Positions 11,800 to 22,652 of a stretch of DNA of 64,000 nucleotides are shown one piece after another (position 1 is the stretch's first letter; the number at the start of each line of letters is the position of its first letter). The notes beneath the pieces were generated by a model. The model did no database searches and was not told where the DNA came from. It saw nothing but the letters and a program-made list of their open reading frames with translations. Source of the DNA: Symbiotaphrina buchneri. Lineage: Eukaryota; Ascomycota; Symbiotaphrinales; Symbiotaphrinaceae. The stretch is taken from assembly GCA_001599915.1 (NCBI GenBank), contig BCIG01000011.1, positions 717,856-781,855 of the forward strand. The letters run 5' to 3'. The position numbers and the translations under genes were made by a program.

Positions 11800-13065
11800 A
11801 TGACTTCCGAAGTTGCGGAGCAGCCCGAGTCGGGGTACGAGGACGGTCCAGTGGGAGGCCCTGGTGCGCCGATGCCGCTCACAGCTCTTGAGGTGAGACC
11901 AAGTACTTCGAACTTCTACTCATATCCCTGATCTAATAAGCTTTAGGGCGTTGCGGGTCTCACTGCTCGTGATATCAAGCTTATCGTGGACGGCGGCTTC
12001 AATACAGTGGAATCTGTCGCATATACGTACGTTTGCCATCAACTTCAAGGCGGGAAAGCGGCCAGCTGAATCGGAGCAGTCCCAAACGTGTGCTGGAGCA
12101 GATCAAGGGGATATCTGAACAGAAAGCGACGAAGATACTCGCGGAAGGTGCGTAACATAGCAGTGCCCTCCAGGCGAGTTCATCTGATTGATCATGTAGC
12201 TTCCAAATTGGTACCTATGGGGTTTACAACGGCCACGGAGATGCACCAGCGACGGAGTGAGCTGATCTCTATCACCACGGGCTCTAAACAACTAGATACT
12301 CTGCTTGCGGGAGGCGTCGAAACCGGGTCTATTACAGAGATATTCGGAGAGTTTAGGACTGGCAAGAGTCAAATTTGCCATACCCTTGCCGTGACCTGTC
12401 AATTACCCTTTGACATGGGCGGTGGTGAAGGCAAATGTCTATATATTGACACCGAAGGGACATTCAGGTGTGTCTCTTGTTTGAGTGTTGCAGTTTGCAC
12501 CGTGCTAAGATTTTAACAAAGGCCCGTTCGTTTGCTTGCAGTAGCGCAGCGCTACGGTCTCTCTGGTGAAGAAGTACTCGACAATGTTGCGTATGCTCGC
12601 GCCTACAATTCCGACCATCAGCTTCAGCTACTTAATCAGGCTGCGCAAATGATGACAGAGACACGGTTTTCGTTGCTTGTGGTTGATTCGGCCACCTCAC
12701 TCTATCGTACTGACTTTATGGGTCGCGGTGAGCTGTCCTCGAGGCAAACACATCTCGCTAAATTCATGCGCACTCTTCAGCGGCTGGCCGATGAGTTTGG
12801 GATAGCGGTGGTCATCACGAATCAGGTGGTGGCGCAGGTCGATGGCGGTCCCAGTGCCATGTTTAACCCAGATCCAAAGAAGCCAATTGGAGGTAATATC
12901 ATTGCACATGCAAGCACCACTCGCTTGAGTCTGAAGAAGGGCAGGAGTGAGACAAGGATATGTAAGATTTACGACAGTCCGTGTCTGCCAGAGAGCGATT
13001 GTTTGTTCGCGATCAATGAGGATGGAATAGGGGACCCCAGCCCTAAGGACCTGGAAAAGGACTAA
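11800..13065 (+). CDS. RAD51: DNA repair recombinase Rad51 (uvsC type)
   Basis: Five exons, 11800-11892, 11947-12026, 12080-12147, 12200-12467 and 12522-13065, give 350 residues, the usual Rad51 length. Splicing restores the helix-hairpin-helix part ([44 protein letters not shown]) and the RecA core. The Walker A motif is GEFRTGKSQ. The polymerisation and DNA-binding region includes [10 protein letters not shown] and [15 protein letters not shown]. The ATP-cap region ([22 protein letters not shown]) and a C-terminal [15 protein letters not shown] are also present. Intron 4 uses an AAAG acceptor, required to give [12 protein letters not shown]. The protein forms filaments on single-stranded DNA for homologous recombination in the nucleus. 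The N-terminus is rich in Glu, Gly and Pro, as in other Eurotiales. Confidence 0.96.
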
Positions 13066-13568
13066 GAAGCTGAGATTCAAGTCTGCGGAGTCGGTGGGGT
13101 CCTCTTATGGAGTTTTGGTTCGTATCGCCGGTATTTTATGGACATTGCATATTTTCGGCGTATGGAAGCGCTGCTCTCGAAGGCACTCTGAGCAATGAGC
13201 CTCATTGTAATATTCTCCAAACTTTGCATGATGCTCTCTCCATCCGAGCGGCTCGATAAATCACGTATCCGTGACCCCTTCGCACCTCCTATCTTACCTT
13301 AGGTACCTTGGTCAGGTGGAGGTAGTCGAGGTTCCGCTATGCTACCGTACCTCCGCTGGCCAGGTTGAGGTACAAAGTGCCTTGCCTTACCCTGCGAGCC
13401 TGTCACAGTGATTTTGCGCTAGCTGCTAGTTCCCGCCTCGGCTAAAGCTTCAGCTTGGCAGCGAACAACTTCAAGCAGCAAGTCAAGAACACCGTACACA
13501 GTAGTTGAAGCGCGCGCTTGAAGCTTGATACAGGCCATCCAAGATAGCATCGTCTTGATGGAGGCAAG
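13066..13568. promoter_or_regulatory. NUP120 upstream region with TACCTTA elements
   Basis: CTTACCTTAGGTACCTTGG occurs at 13293-13311 and CTTGCCTTACCC at 13381-13392, about 180-280 bases upstream of the NUP120 start. An out-of-frame ATG at 13558 precedes the chosen start by 11 bases. No gene is visible. Confidence 0.4.
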
Positions 13569-16500
13569 ATGGCAAAAACTGCGCCATTCTACCTTTACAA
13601 GGAGACGCGGCTTGACCTGGAGCCGTCCTCATCAAGTTCGACTGTCATAATTCGCGTCCCTGCCCACGGCGTCGCAAACCGAAACTCACGAAATGGACAA
13701 AGATATCTACAATCCGTGGAGCAGTCCGTCGCAGAAGATGAGGTCTCCTTCGCCAAACAGCACTTAGCAACTTCTGGCTCGATCTATTTCCGAAAAAATC
13801 GAAATTATCCTCGGAGCTTTCTATGGCGAGTATTGGAAGACCAAACAGTGCTGGAGGTCCGATCGGTCGACTTGAGCAAGAGTGGTCAAGACGGGGTTGA
13901 GGCGAGCTCGAATCTCAGATTCAAATTCCCAAATGCAATAAAGCCGGCAGGTGTCGCATTGTCGGATTCTGAAGGACATGAAGTGCTGAATGTATTCGTA
14001 CTGACGACAAGCAACGACCTCTATACTCTCGATCTGCGTCCAAACTTCTTTCACAGCCCGGCAGTGTTCGAGACCGACATCGCGTTCTGGTGCAAAACAT
14101 ACCTATCATCAACATTCAGCTTTCGTTCGCCGCACAGAATGATAGCTCGCAACCCACGGGAATTGCTCATCTCAACAGACGAAGGTGGACTGCTGAAGCT
14201 GGAGCGGGAAGTAGGCCATAATGGTGAACACGGTCAGTCACATAGATTTGTTTCCTACGCAATAACTGATTTTAAGCCAGAGTCCACCTGGCGCGAGTCG
14301 GTATTCAATGAAGTGCCTTGGGTATCGACCTTGCGCGGAATAATACCTAAATGGCGGGGTCATAATATTGTCCGGTATGGCAATACAAAGCTGGACTTGG
14401 AGACTGCAACGTCTCTGGCATTCTCTCCTGATGGATCACACTTCTTTACCGTATCTCTTGGCCACAGGCTAAAAGCTTGGAACACTTCTACTGGGAAGGT
14501 CGGCGTTAATAGAGATCTACTGGACCAAGAGCGCCTTCCGCAAGACATCGACAAGTATCGGATTGATCCTACAGAATCAGACCTGGTGCAGATCCTCAAT
14601 GTACCCCATGCGCGCGAGGGGGATCTGTATTACCTGGTGACTTATTCTCCGGTAGGTGCTGGAGAATTCAAGTTTTGGGCTGTAAAGGACGCAGATCATA
14701 ATGAGCTGGGCATCACAGACCTCTTCCCGGAGTCGGTTCTGGAGGCACCGGAACCTACTGCTTCGTCATCAGAGATTTGGACCATGGCTAAATTCCAGGT
14801 CAAGCCCACCTTTGACGGACGGCAAATGGAGATGTGGCTATTGTGGAAGAATAATAATAACTATCGGCTTCATAAACTTTCGTTTGATCTTTTCGGCCTC
14901 CCAGAAGTGTGGCGGACCTCTTGGGTAGCTACTGCCGCGGAGACTCTAGAAGACGAACCTCTGCCATCTACGACAGACCAACAACCAACCGGGGCTACCG
15001 AGCAATGGCTAAATCGGCTCTTCTATCCTGGGAGATTTACCGAAGCAATACTGGAGACAACTCTCTCCATATATCGAAGCAGCTTGATTTCTACACCGGC
15101 GCGCGACTCCGAGCGAAATGTGAAGTCTTTGAAAGAGCGGATCTGCACCACTGTGGCATCCGTGGTCGAGCTTGCTCAGAACAGTCAAGGAGATATGAAT
15201 TATGAATCTTTTCGCATTGATACTGACATCCAATGGCGACGTTTCTGGAGACTCGCTGTTGAACTTGACAGACAACGTCGCGAGGTATTTGCCTTTGCAT
15301 ATGATGATTACTCTGGCCTGCCTTGGATTATCAGTTCAGATACTGTCATCATTGTTCGAGAGTGTAGTGAGCTAGAGTTGCTGTGGCACAATCTGCCATT
15401 GCTAATAACGAAAGACGGGGAGGAAGCCGCGGCTCAGCTCCCTCGCAAGAACAGGAAGACCCCCATCAAGAAACTAGCAGGACTTCTCAATGCGGCTTAT
15501 CTGTTCACCGACAGTTTCCCAGATGGCCTTTGGCGAACTTGCCAAAATGTTGCATCCTCCGAGTTGTCCGGTAGCCCATCTTACTCTATCCCTGTACGGA
15601 TACGGTCTGTCTACGATCGGTGTGATTTCGCTAGCCAGATTGGGGACGATGAATACAATCTGCTCATTAGTGCCATATCGCACTTTGGTGGACTCAAAGC
15701 CATGGACAACAGATTATTTCTTGATATTCTCACAACGCTTCCCCTAACTCATGTGGGTACACGGTCGGATATGTATTTGCGCTCTACAATCTACGGATTG
15801 AAAACGCTCGTCAAAGGAGCGCAAGAATTAATTGGCCTCGCTACTGAAGTACTCTTTCGGTTGTTGATGGTCATTGTCTTTCTGGATGTCGAAATAGACA
15901 GAGAAGAGGAGCCTATGCCAGCATTCTCAGCGTCATCCCTATATCCTGAGATACTCACCTTGTTGAAGGAGTATCATATTCTTCAATGGCTGGCCCAAGC
16001 CCAGCGACAGGAGCCGGTAGAACAGGACAGCAAGGAGATAAAATCGCTCGAAGTCCAAGGGGGATCATCCAAAACATCCTCATTGTTCGGACACCTCTTC
16101 GCCGCGACCTGGAGACCCACCCTTTCGTCGCATCAACCGCAGTCGAGGGTTTTGACCGAGAGCATCAATCAGGTCATCTCTGGAGTCACAAGGCGAGAAT
16201 CTTTGGACAGCGTTACTGTGTGGATTCTGTGCAATCTCATCAGGCATAATAATTTGGATCTGGCAACAGAGTTTCTTTGCTACCAGCCGGATAACGCTTG
16301 GTCTACCTATGTTCAAGGAAGGCTGTACTTGAGTTTAGGTAATCATACGTTGGCAGCAATTTACCTCAAAAAGGCCGCGTTCGTGTTAGGTAGGTAAGGG
16401 TGCTCCCGTCAATAGAGCGGGACTGACAATTACCAGCTGCAGGGAAACACCTGGGTATCGGGTACGAAGAGTCAGATGGTCTTCTAGAACTTACCGACCT

Positions 16501-17375
16501 CGACAGTTTCAATAACGGCATCCCAAAATATCTCCTCCATGTCATAGGATTATTTGAGAAAGCCCATGCGCACTCTTTTGTCTCCGAGCTTGCAAGCATG
16601 GCTTTGCAATTCTCGGCACTAGAAACAGACCAGGTGAGACTCCAGTATTCAAGATATTTTCCTTGTTGGGTGATGTAATAACTTTTTCCGCATCAGACCG
16701 TGCAAACGGAGATTTTGTCCCGCCAATTCTATGCTGCAGTCCAGGTATCGCGTTTCCATGAAGCATATTCAGCGCTCATGCGGTATTCTGATAGAGCGCT
16801 GTAAGTGTGGAGTCACCCCATGTCCGGAGTCTGCTAATTCTTTCAGCCAAAAAGCTGGTCTTACCACCCTAATAAAGGCGATGATTTCGCAGTCACGTAT
16901 TGCGCAATTTCTAGAACTTCCTTTCACTGGTCTCCATCATGATGTTGATGCCTCTCTGGCATCTTTGTGTCAGAAGGTCTTGAACCTCAACACAGGTCCT
17001 CCTTATCATAGGGTCCTATATGCGTGGCGTTTGTCGCGCAACGACTTCCGTGGGGCTGCGGAAGTGCTGCATGATCGGTTACAGCGGCTGCGTGACACGT
17101 CCATGAAGGATCCAGATAATAAAGAAGTTATAGCGGCATATCTTGATCTCATAAATGTCGTTGCTTCGATGGATTCTAGGCAAGCATGGATCCTTGCCAC
17201 GAAGAAAGCGCCTTCTGGTCAGGGACAACTTGGAAAAGGGAATGTGGCGAAACGCCAGATAATCACCCTCGAGGATTTAAGGAGAGAGTATCAGGAAGAA
17301 CTTGATCGGTTGAACTTGATCGAGAATGACCAGTTTGCTTTGGTGGGATGGGAGGATGAAATGGATGTTCTTTGA
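13569..17375 (+). CDS. NUP120: Nucleoporin Nup120 (Nup160 family)
   Basis: Four exons, 13569-16389, 16437-16633, 16697-16800 and 16847-17375, give about 1,216 residues. The N-terminal half shows WD/beta-propeller-like strands, including ATSLAFSPDGSHFFTVSLGHRLKAWN, which is typical of the Nup120/Nup160 propeller. The C-terminal half is helical, with TPR-like segments such as YVQGRLYLSLGNHTLAAIYLKKAA. The C-terminus (HRVLYAWRLSRNDFRGAAEVLHDRLQRL) matches the Nup160 helical tail. The protein is a structural member of the Y-shaped Nup84 complex of the nuclear pore. The start ATG (GCAAGATGGCA) is the first in the main frame. Introns in the last quarter were chosen for frame closure and GT-AG borders. 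Confidence 0.88.
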
Positions 17376-18679
17376 AACGGTTCCGGTCTAACAGCACGGC
17401 GTTGTGCGGCTGGTCGCACTCGAGGTTGACTTTGTTTGACTTGTAGAGGGTACATAGTTGCATTGATCCATCCTTTGAACACAATATTTCACCGCAAATG
17501 TGGCGCTGAACTCTGCAAGGTGGATTGTTTAGTTTGTCCAAAAGACTCTGTTCATGATCTCATTGAATGAAGTATGGCTGGAATTCGATCAAATATTGGG
17601 TCGGGTCTGGATCTCACCCTAGATTCGGACGGGGATTTCATCTTGCACAGTTCTTTCAAGGAGGTCTTTGCTGCATTCTGAGATCTGTGGAAACCTCCTT
17701 TCCTTATAGGATGGAAGTTACAGGCTGTACACGCCGTTAGATGCTACAGCGGCATAAGGCCTTGATGGATTCCACCGGCATACGATGACTACAAGCCGGA
17801 AATCGAGACTCGGTGCAATCTATCAAGACCAAGGTAGGTGTGAAAATAGTGGTGAGATGCTCGAGACAACTCTATTGGAACTCAAAACTACCTTACGTCT
17901 TGCCAAAGCACTGCTCACACGGCGCATGCGTATGCGAGCTTGGGGCCCACCCATAGAAAGCTAGATACTTTCGCTATTGCAATGAACTTTGTCTTTGTCT
18001 TACCATTTTTGCGTTCGATGTACATTCCGCTAGTACTAACGTGAAGGCGTACTTACTTGAAGGCTTTAGAAGACTCTACTGTGGGTGAATGAGAAGTATA
18101 AGCAATGAGCAGGGCATATTTCCAACTTGCACGGATTTATGATGGATGAAGGCGCTCGAAGGTCACGGGAAAGGCTGACAGAACCTGACAAGTTGGTTAC
18201 GGTGGTTTAACGGAGAAGGATATCAATAGCTTTTGGTCAGCGTGGGCAAGAACGGGGATTGGATGTCCTCAGTAGAAAGAAAAACTAAGTTTATGAAGGC
18301 TGTTGCGTTTTATTTTCTAACTGTAAGTGAGGCTCCTTACTATTTACTACTGCGAGGGAAAGGGGAAAAGGGGTTTAGGGGGGAAAAGGGGTTAGCCGAG
18401 CCATGTAGCGCCCGCCGAGGGGGCGGAGCATCGACTGGCATACCAAAATAGCCCCTGCAGTGAGACCAAACGTTCTGGAGATCGATCACCTTGACTGCAA
18501 AATACCTCTGACTTCCAAGGCATTATCAGTGACATTCCCAGACCATCACTACATGCTGTATTGTTTGAAGAGTGCATACCTTGCTGAATGACCAGCAAGG
18601 CGAATCTGTGAACCTAATTACTTCACCTTATAATGAGGGTCAAGACTCAAAATGTTGTTGATACGGTAATCAACTGATG
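17376..18679. other. Gene-free stretch downstream of NUP120
   Basis: No coding potential is recognised over 1.3 kb. A G-rich tract with five G-runs lies at 18356-18391 (listed separately). The stretch leads into the decayed DPP III gene and looks like relaxed, gene-poor DNA. Confidence 0.55.
18356..18391 (+). other. Possible G-quadruplex tract
   Basis: Five G-runs (GGG, GGGG, GGGG, GGGGGG, GGGG) are separated by three or four bases, mostly A or T. This satisfies the usual four-run G-quadruplex pattern on the + strand. It lies in the gene-poor interval before the DPP III relic. Folding in the cell is not known. Confidence 0.5.
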
Positions 18680-20820
18680 TTTGATGCAGCTCGGGCAGGC
18701 ACGAACGTCATTCTTCGCCAGGTATCACCTATAAGCGCCCGCCATATTTGCCCTCACTGTTGAGCTGCACAAGTCCCGTGCAGGCAATTGGCAATCGTTA
18801 TTTGACCAAGATGCTTTTACAAGTACCCCGTTCGCAGACGCTGAAGAAAGCCTGAAACAGTTCTTGTTCTACTCTGCAACCTTCATGAGCAACATTGGCA
18901 AATACTATGCAAGTGGGACTGGAATCCACTATGAATGTTTATGCTCTGTCCGGTTCTGACCTTCTCACAGGGCGAAGGGGATCAAAAGTTCGTGCCCGAT
19001 GTATCTCTCTCCTTCCCGACTGCGTTGTGCACTGTGTCTGAGAGTGCCACTAATCTTTGCCAAACGTGCGCGGCAGCCCTTCTATCTCCAACTCCTACCC
19101 ATTTAGTCTATCCAAGTAAAGTTGCCCAAAGCCTACTACCTGGGAGACATACAGATGGCTGAGGGAGACATTGATGCTATTGTGCCTTTTCTAGTTGAAG
19201 CCGAAATTCGGCCAAGGAATCCACGGTTGGCGAAGCATCCGGATTCGGCCTCTGGAGATATCCTTTCGAAATCTTACAAGCTTCAGCAGGAAAGCATTAC
19301 GAGAAAATGCTAGTGGGACATCTTGACTCCCGTGAAAAAGTGTGGGCTAGCATAAAGCATGGAGATTACGCGGCTGAGCTGGAGAAGATATGCTTCCACC
19401 GTTCTGAAGCCAGAGAGGTGACTGGGATTACCCTCTAAAGAGAATCTCTAGAGTACTACATTTGATATTTCAAGGCGAGCGATGCAACCCTCCTTGACCA
19501 CTCTCAGGGAGTGTGGGTGAAGGACAAGCAACCCCGCATTGAGAAATCTTGGGATTCAACCACAAATACCGCGATCCTGCTGGAGCAAGAGCTGAATTTC
19601 AGGGCTTTGTTGCTCTAATGGACACCGAAGGCTGCAAAGAACTCAGACAGCCACAAGAGGACATCACTGTCTTATATTTCGACCCTTCTCATGGGCCCAG
19701 GGCACAACAGACTGTAGTACAAATGGACCCTTCGGGATGTCAGCTTCTCAACAGCCGGACTTTAACGCTGTGTACGGTAAGTAAACTCAAACTTTTTGAA
19801 TTGTTTGTGCTTTTGTGGGCTGATGCAATGGCTTATATCTGTCATACTGCGCCACCAACATATTCTTTGGTCTAAGTATGCCTGCTGTATGTGACTATAG
19901 AATGTCTCTTTCGACGCTGACATCAATACTTCTGTCACGACTGCAAAGTTTACGCTTGGAAGAACTTGATGGTCAAAAACATGAACCAAGCATTGGCGAC
20001 CGATGGACTGTCCCAGGGAGAGCCGGCATATTTCATTGAAGAATCTTAGAGGGAGATCCACTTGGAGCACATCGATCATCAGTCAGTTTCAAGTTTGCAC
20101 TACATGAAGTCTTTGGCCACGGGACAGGCAAGTTCGTATCAGAAATCAGCGCAGGTGAAGATAACTTTGAAATTGGCGCACCACCTCTCAACCGGCCCAC
20201 CGGTAGTTGGGTAAAGTGCCGGATTCTGTCTTTGGTGGAATGAATATGGGCATTGAGGAGTGTCGGGCAGAATGTGTTGCCGCTTTTCTTGCCCATGACG
20301 CACGGATTTTATCAACTCTCTGATACACCGATGACAGTGCGATTACTGCCATGACTGTGAGTTGTCCGAAGAGAGACTTGCAAGATTCCTCTCCGGATTG
20401 ATGCGGGAACGAGCTAAGAAGATCCGGCCCAATGATCAACAAATTCTCTCTCTCATCTGGACAACTCGGTATCACAGCTCTTACCAGATACCAGGATGAT
20501 GATAGTTCGAGTGATATCCCGTCATCTCATCTGCAGTCGAATGGACGCAAGCCCACGACCGCCCCAATTTGATATCATGCGTCCCCTCCTTGCAACCAAC
20601 AATATCATGTCTCTTATATGGCATGACCGCGACGCCGTAACCATCAGCCTCGCCGGCACCAAGATTGCCACAGAAGCCAAGGTAGCAATTGCAGACCTAT
20701 GTCAAGGCTACATATTTACAAATGTACAGCTGACGAGCTGCAGCACAGACGTTGTACAAAGAGCTGACAGATGTCGACGAGGGGCGGCTAAGGATTAGGC
20801 AGATTGTAGTTAGGAAGTGA
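18680..20820 (+). pseudogene. Decayed dipeptidyl peptidase III (M49 metallopeptidase)
   Basis: Peptide fragments of DPP III run in family order along the + strand, but in different frames and with stops. They include NVILRQVSP, FLFYSATFMSNIGKYYAS, GDQKFVPDVS, YYLGDIQMAEGDIDAIVPFL, HGDYAAELEKIC, GVWVKDKQPRIEK and YRDPAGARAEFQGFVAL. The zinc-binding HEVFGH sits at 20103-20120 and the second signature EECRAE at 20255-20272. A final ELTDVDEGRLRIRQIV is at about 20760. Frameshifts lie near 18745, 19130 and 19550. Stops include a TAA near 19436, a TGA near 19462 and a TGA near 20315. The TGA in YI*YFK and the TAA before RESLE fit CGA to TGA and CAA to TAA changes. The intact family member is a cytosolic zinc exopeptidase removing dipeptides. 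Length is about that of a full gene, so this is a whole decayed copy. Confidence 0.82.
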
Positions 20821-21782
20821 AAGAGGGGCCTCCGAGTATGATAGTTGATATATATATTGCAAAACAACTGCATTCTATCACATACGACCACTGACCAGGG
20901 ATCTTAGAAGGTAATCAAGCATTGTGTCCGGTCTTATGTGGAGTTTGTAACTGAGAAACAATTACCGTGGTAAACATTGTTTTATCGGGAAGTAGATGCA
21001 TCCCGTTCGCTCTGTGGAACTTAAAGCCCTGAATCGACTCGTTAGCACCAAGGTCGGGGGCCGACTTGGGAATCCGAGTTGTTGTATGTTTCTGCTTTTT
21101 GCCCTTTTGTTCCTTTCATATTTCCCTACCTGCACCTTACCGCGATAGTGACCCTTGAAAGGGTGGGTAAATGTCAAGATTCCCTCTTTTTTAGGCCCAT
21201 CGGAGCAGAAGTTGCAATAATGTAACGGTAAGATTCTTTTAGGTGGTCCATGCGCTGTTTCAGAGTGCCTGACAGGTAGGGACCTTAGTTGAGACGACCA
21301 CAGGCGACGCTTTGCAATAATGGTTCCAACTCCATATTTTATTTTTGTCGAAAGGTGGGTACACCCGCCCTATGGACTTGTGGAGCACCTACACAAGTTC
21401 TGAAGATGTGTAATTGCGATGTGCAATGCGACTGGGGGAGCGCTCGTGGTAGGCTGGTAGCGACTGGTAGCGACTGGTAGCGACTGCCGTTTCTCCACCG
21501 CAATCAAGCTTTGACGGCGGAAACGGTGGTTCTAATAATATCATCCGGTCCCGTTTGGAAGGCGGGTCCGGCATCTTTAGAGACATGCATAATCACATTC
21601 ATATTTCCCGCTGGGTGCCATGATGCCCTGATTCTTTTTCTCTACCGAGTGCTTTCATCTGCTTTTAAAACCCGTTTCCTTCCTTCTTGCTTGGGTTCTG
21701 CATCTCCTACTCGTACATTTTATTTCGTACTCCTTTCACTGGTACTGCATAATTAATTCCACGCTCGTTTTCAGAACCCATA
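20821..21782. other. Intergenic: GH17 glucanase upstream region
   Basis: No gene is visible. A three-copy 10-base repeat lies at 21454-21486. The last 150 bases before the GH17 start are pyrimidine-rich, typical of a fungal core promoter and leader. Confidence 0.5.
21454..21486. repeat. Tandem repeat, CTGGTAGCGA x3
   Basis: Three exact, adjacent copies of the 10-base unit CTGGTAGCGA are followed by a partial CTG. The array lies about 300 bases upstream of the GH17 gene. It may be a simple replication-slippage product or a set of binding sites. Confidence 0.8.
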
Positions 21783-22652
21783 ATGAAGACCTTCTCTCAC
21801 ATTCTCGCAATTGCTGCCGCCCTCTCCACTGTTGAGGCATACTGGAAGGGCTTCAACGTTGGCGCGAACAACCCAGACGGGTCCTGCAAGTCTCAAGCCG
21901 ACTGGGAGAAGGCGTTCCAAACTCTCCAAGGCCTTCCAGGCTACTTCGCCAGCGCTCGACTGTATGCTTCTTCGGACTGCAATACTCTGGCCAACGCCGT
22001 ACCAGCGGCAATTGCTACGGGCACCACACTCCTCGTCGGGGTCTGGACGGAGGATGAGGCACATTACGAGGCTGAGAAGGCCGCGCTGTCGTCAGCAGTC
22101 GCGCAATACGGTTCCGACTGGATAGTCAGCGTGTCTGTGGGCAGCGAGGACCTCTACCGTGGAGACACATCGGCCAGCACCCTTGCTTCCCAGATCAACG
22201 AGATCCGAGACATGCTATCATCGGCCGGAGCCAGTGGTGTTCAGGTTGGACATGTTGATACTTGGACAGCTTGGGTGGACGGTGCCAATACTGCGGTCAT
22301 CCAGGCCTGCGATTTCGTGGGCACCGACGGTTACCCGTACTATCAAGATACCGCCATTGAGGATGCGTCCAACGTCTTCTGGGAGAGCGTCCAGAACGTC
22401 CGGGATGTGGTCAACAATGTCAAGCTGGGCGCCTGGGTCTGGATTACAGAAACGGGCTTTCCTGTCAGTGGAGATGCCGAAGGATCATCTGTTCCGTCGG
22501 TCCAGAATGCGCAGACGTATTGGTCGGAGGTCGCCTGTGCTGCCTTTGAGAGCGCACATACATTCTGGTACACGCTTCAGGACTACAATGCCAGTCCGTC
22601 CTTTGGAGTGGTGGATGCCAACTTCAACCCCATCTATAACCTGGCGTGCTAG
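21783..22652 (+). CDS. Secreted glycoside hydrolase family 17 (beta-1,3-glucanase type)
   Basis: A single exon encodes 289 residues. A signal peptide covers about residues 1-19 (KTFSHILAIAAALSTVEA, then YWKGFNVG). GH17 features include the opening GFNVGANNPDGSCKSQADW, ARLYASSDCNTL and the acid/base Glu in VSVGSEDLYRG (E122). VGTDGYPYYQ and the nucleophile Glu in WVWITETGFP (E223) follow. No GPI-anchor signal or Ser/Thr-rich tail is present, so the enzyme is probably released into the wall or medium. Family members hydrolyse or rearrange cell-wall beta-1,3-glucan. Exact specificity (endo-hydrolase or transglycosidase) cannot be told from sequence alone. The start ATG is preceded by a C/T-rich leader. 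The gene stands next to the decayed peptidase and another secreted protein. Confidence 0.93.
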   Translation: MKTFSHILAIAAALSTVEAYWKGFNVGANNPDGSCKSQADWEKAFQTLQGLPGYFASARLYASSDCNTLANAVPAAIATGTTLLVGVWTEDEAHYEAEKAALSSAVAQYGSDWIVSVSVGSEDLYRGDTSASTLASQINEIRDMLSSAGASGVQVGHVDTWTAWVDGANTAVIQACDFVGTDGYPYYQDTAIEDASNVFWESVQNVRDVVNNVKLGAWVWITETGFPVSGDAEGSSVPSVQNAQTYWSEVACAAFESAHTFWYTLQDYNASPSFGVVDANFNPIYNLAC

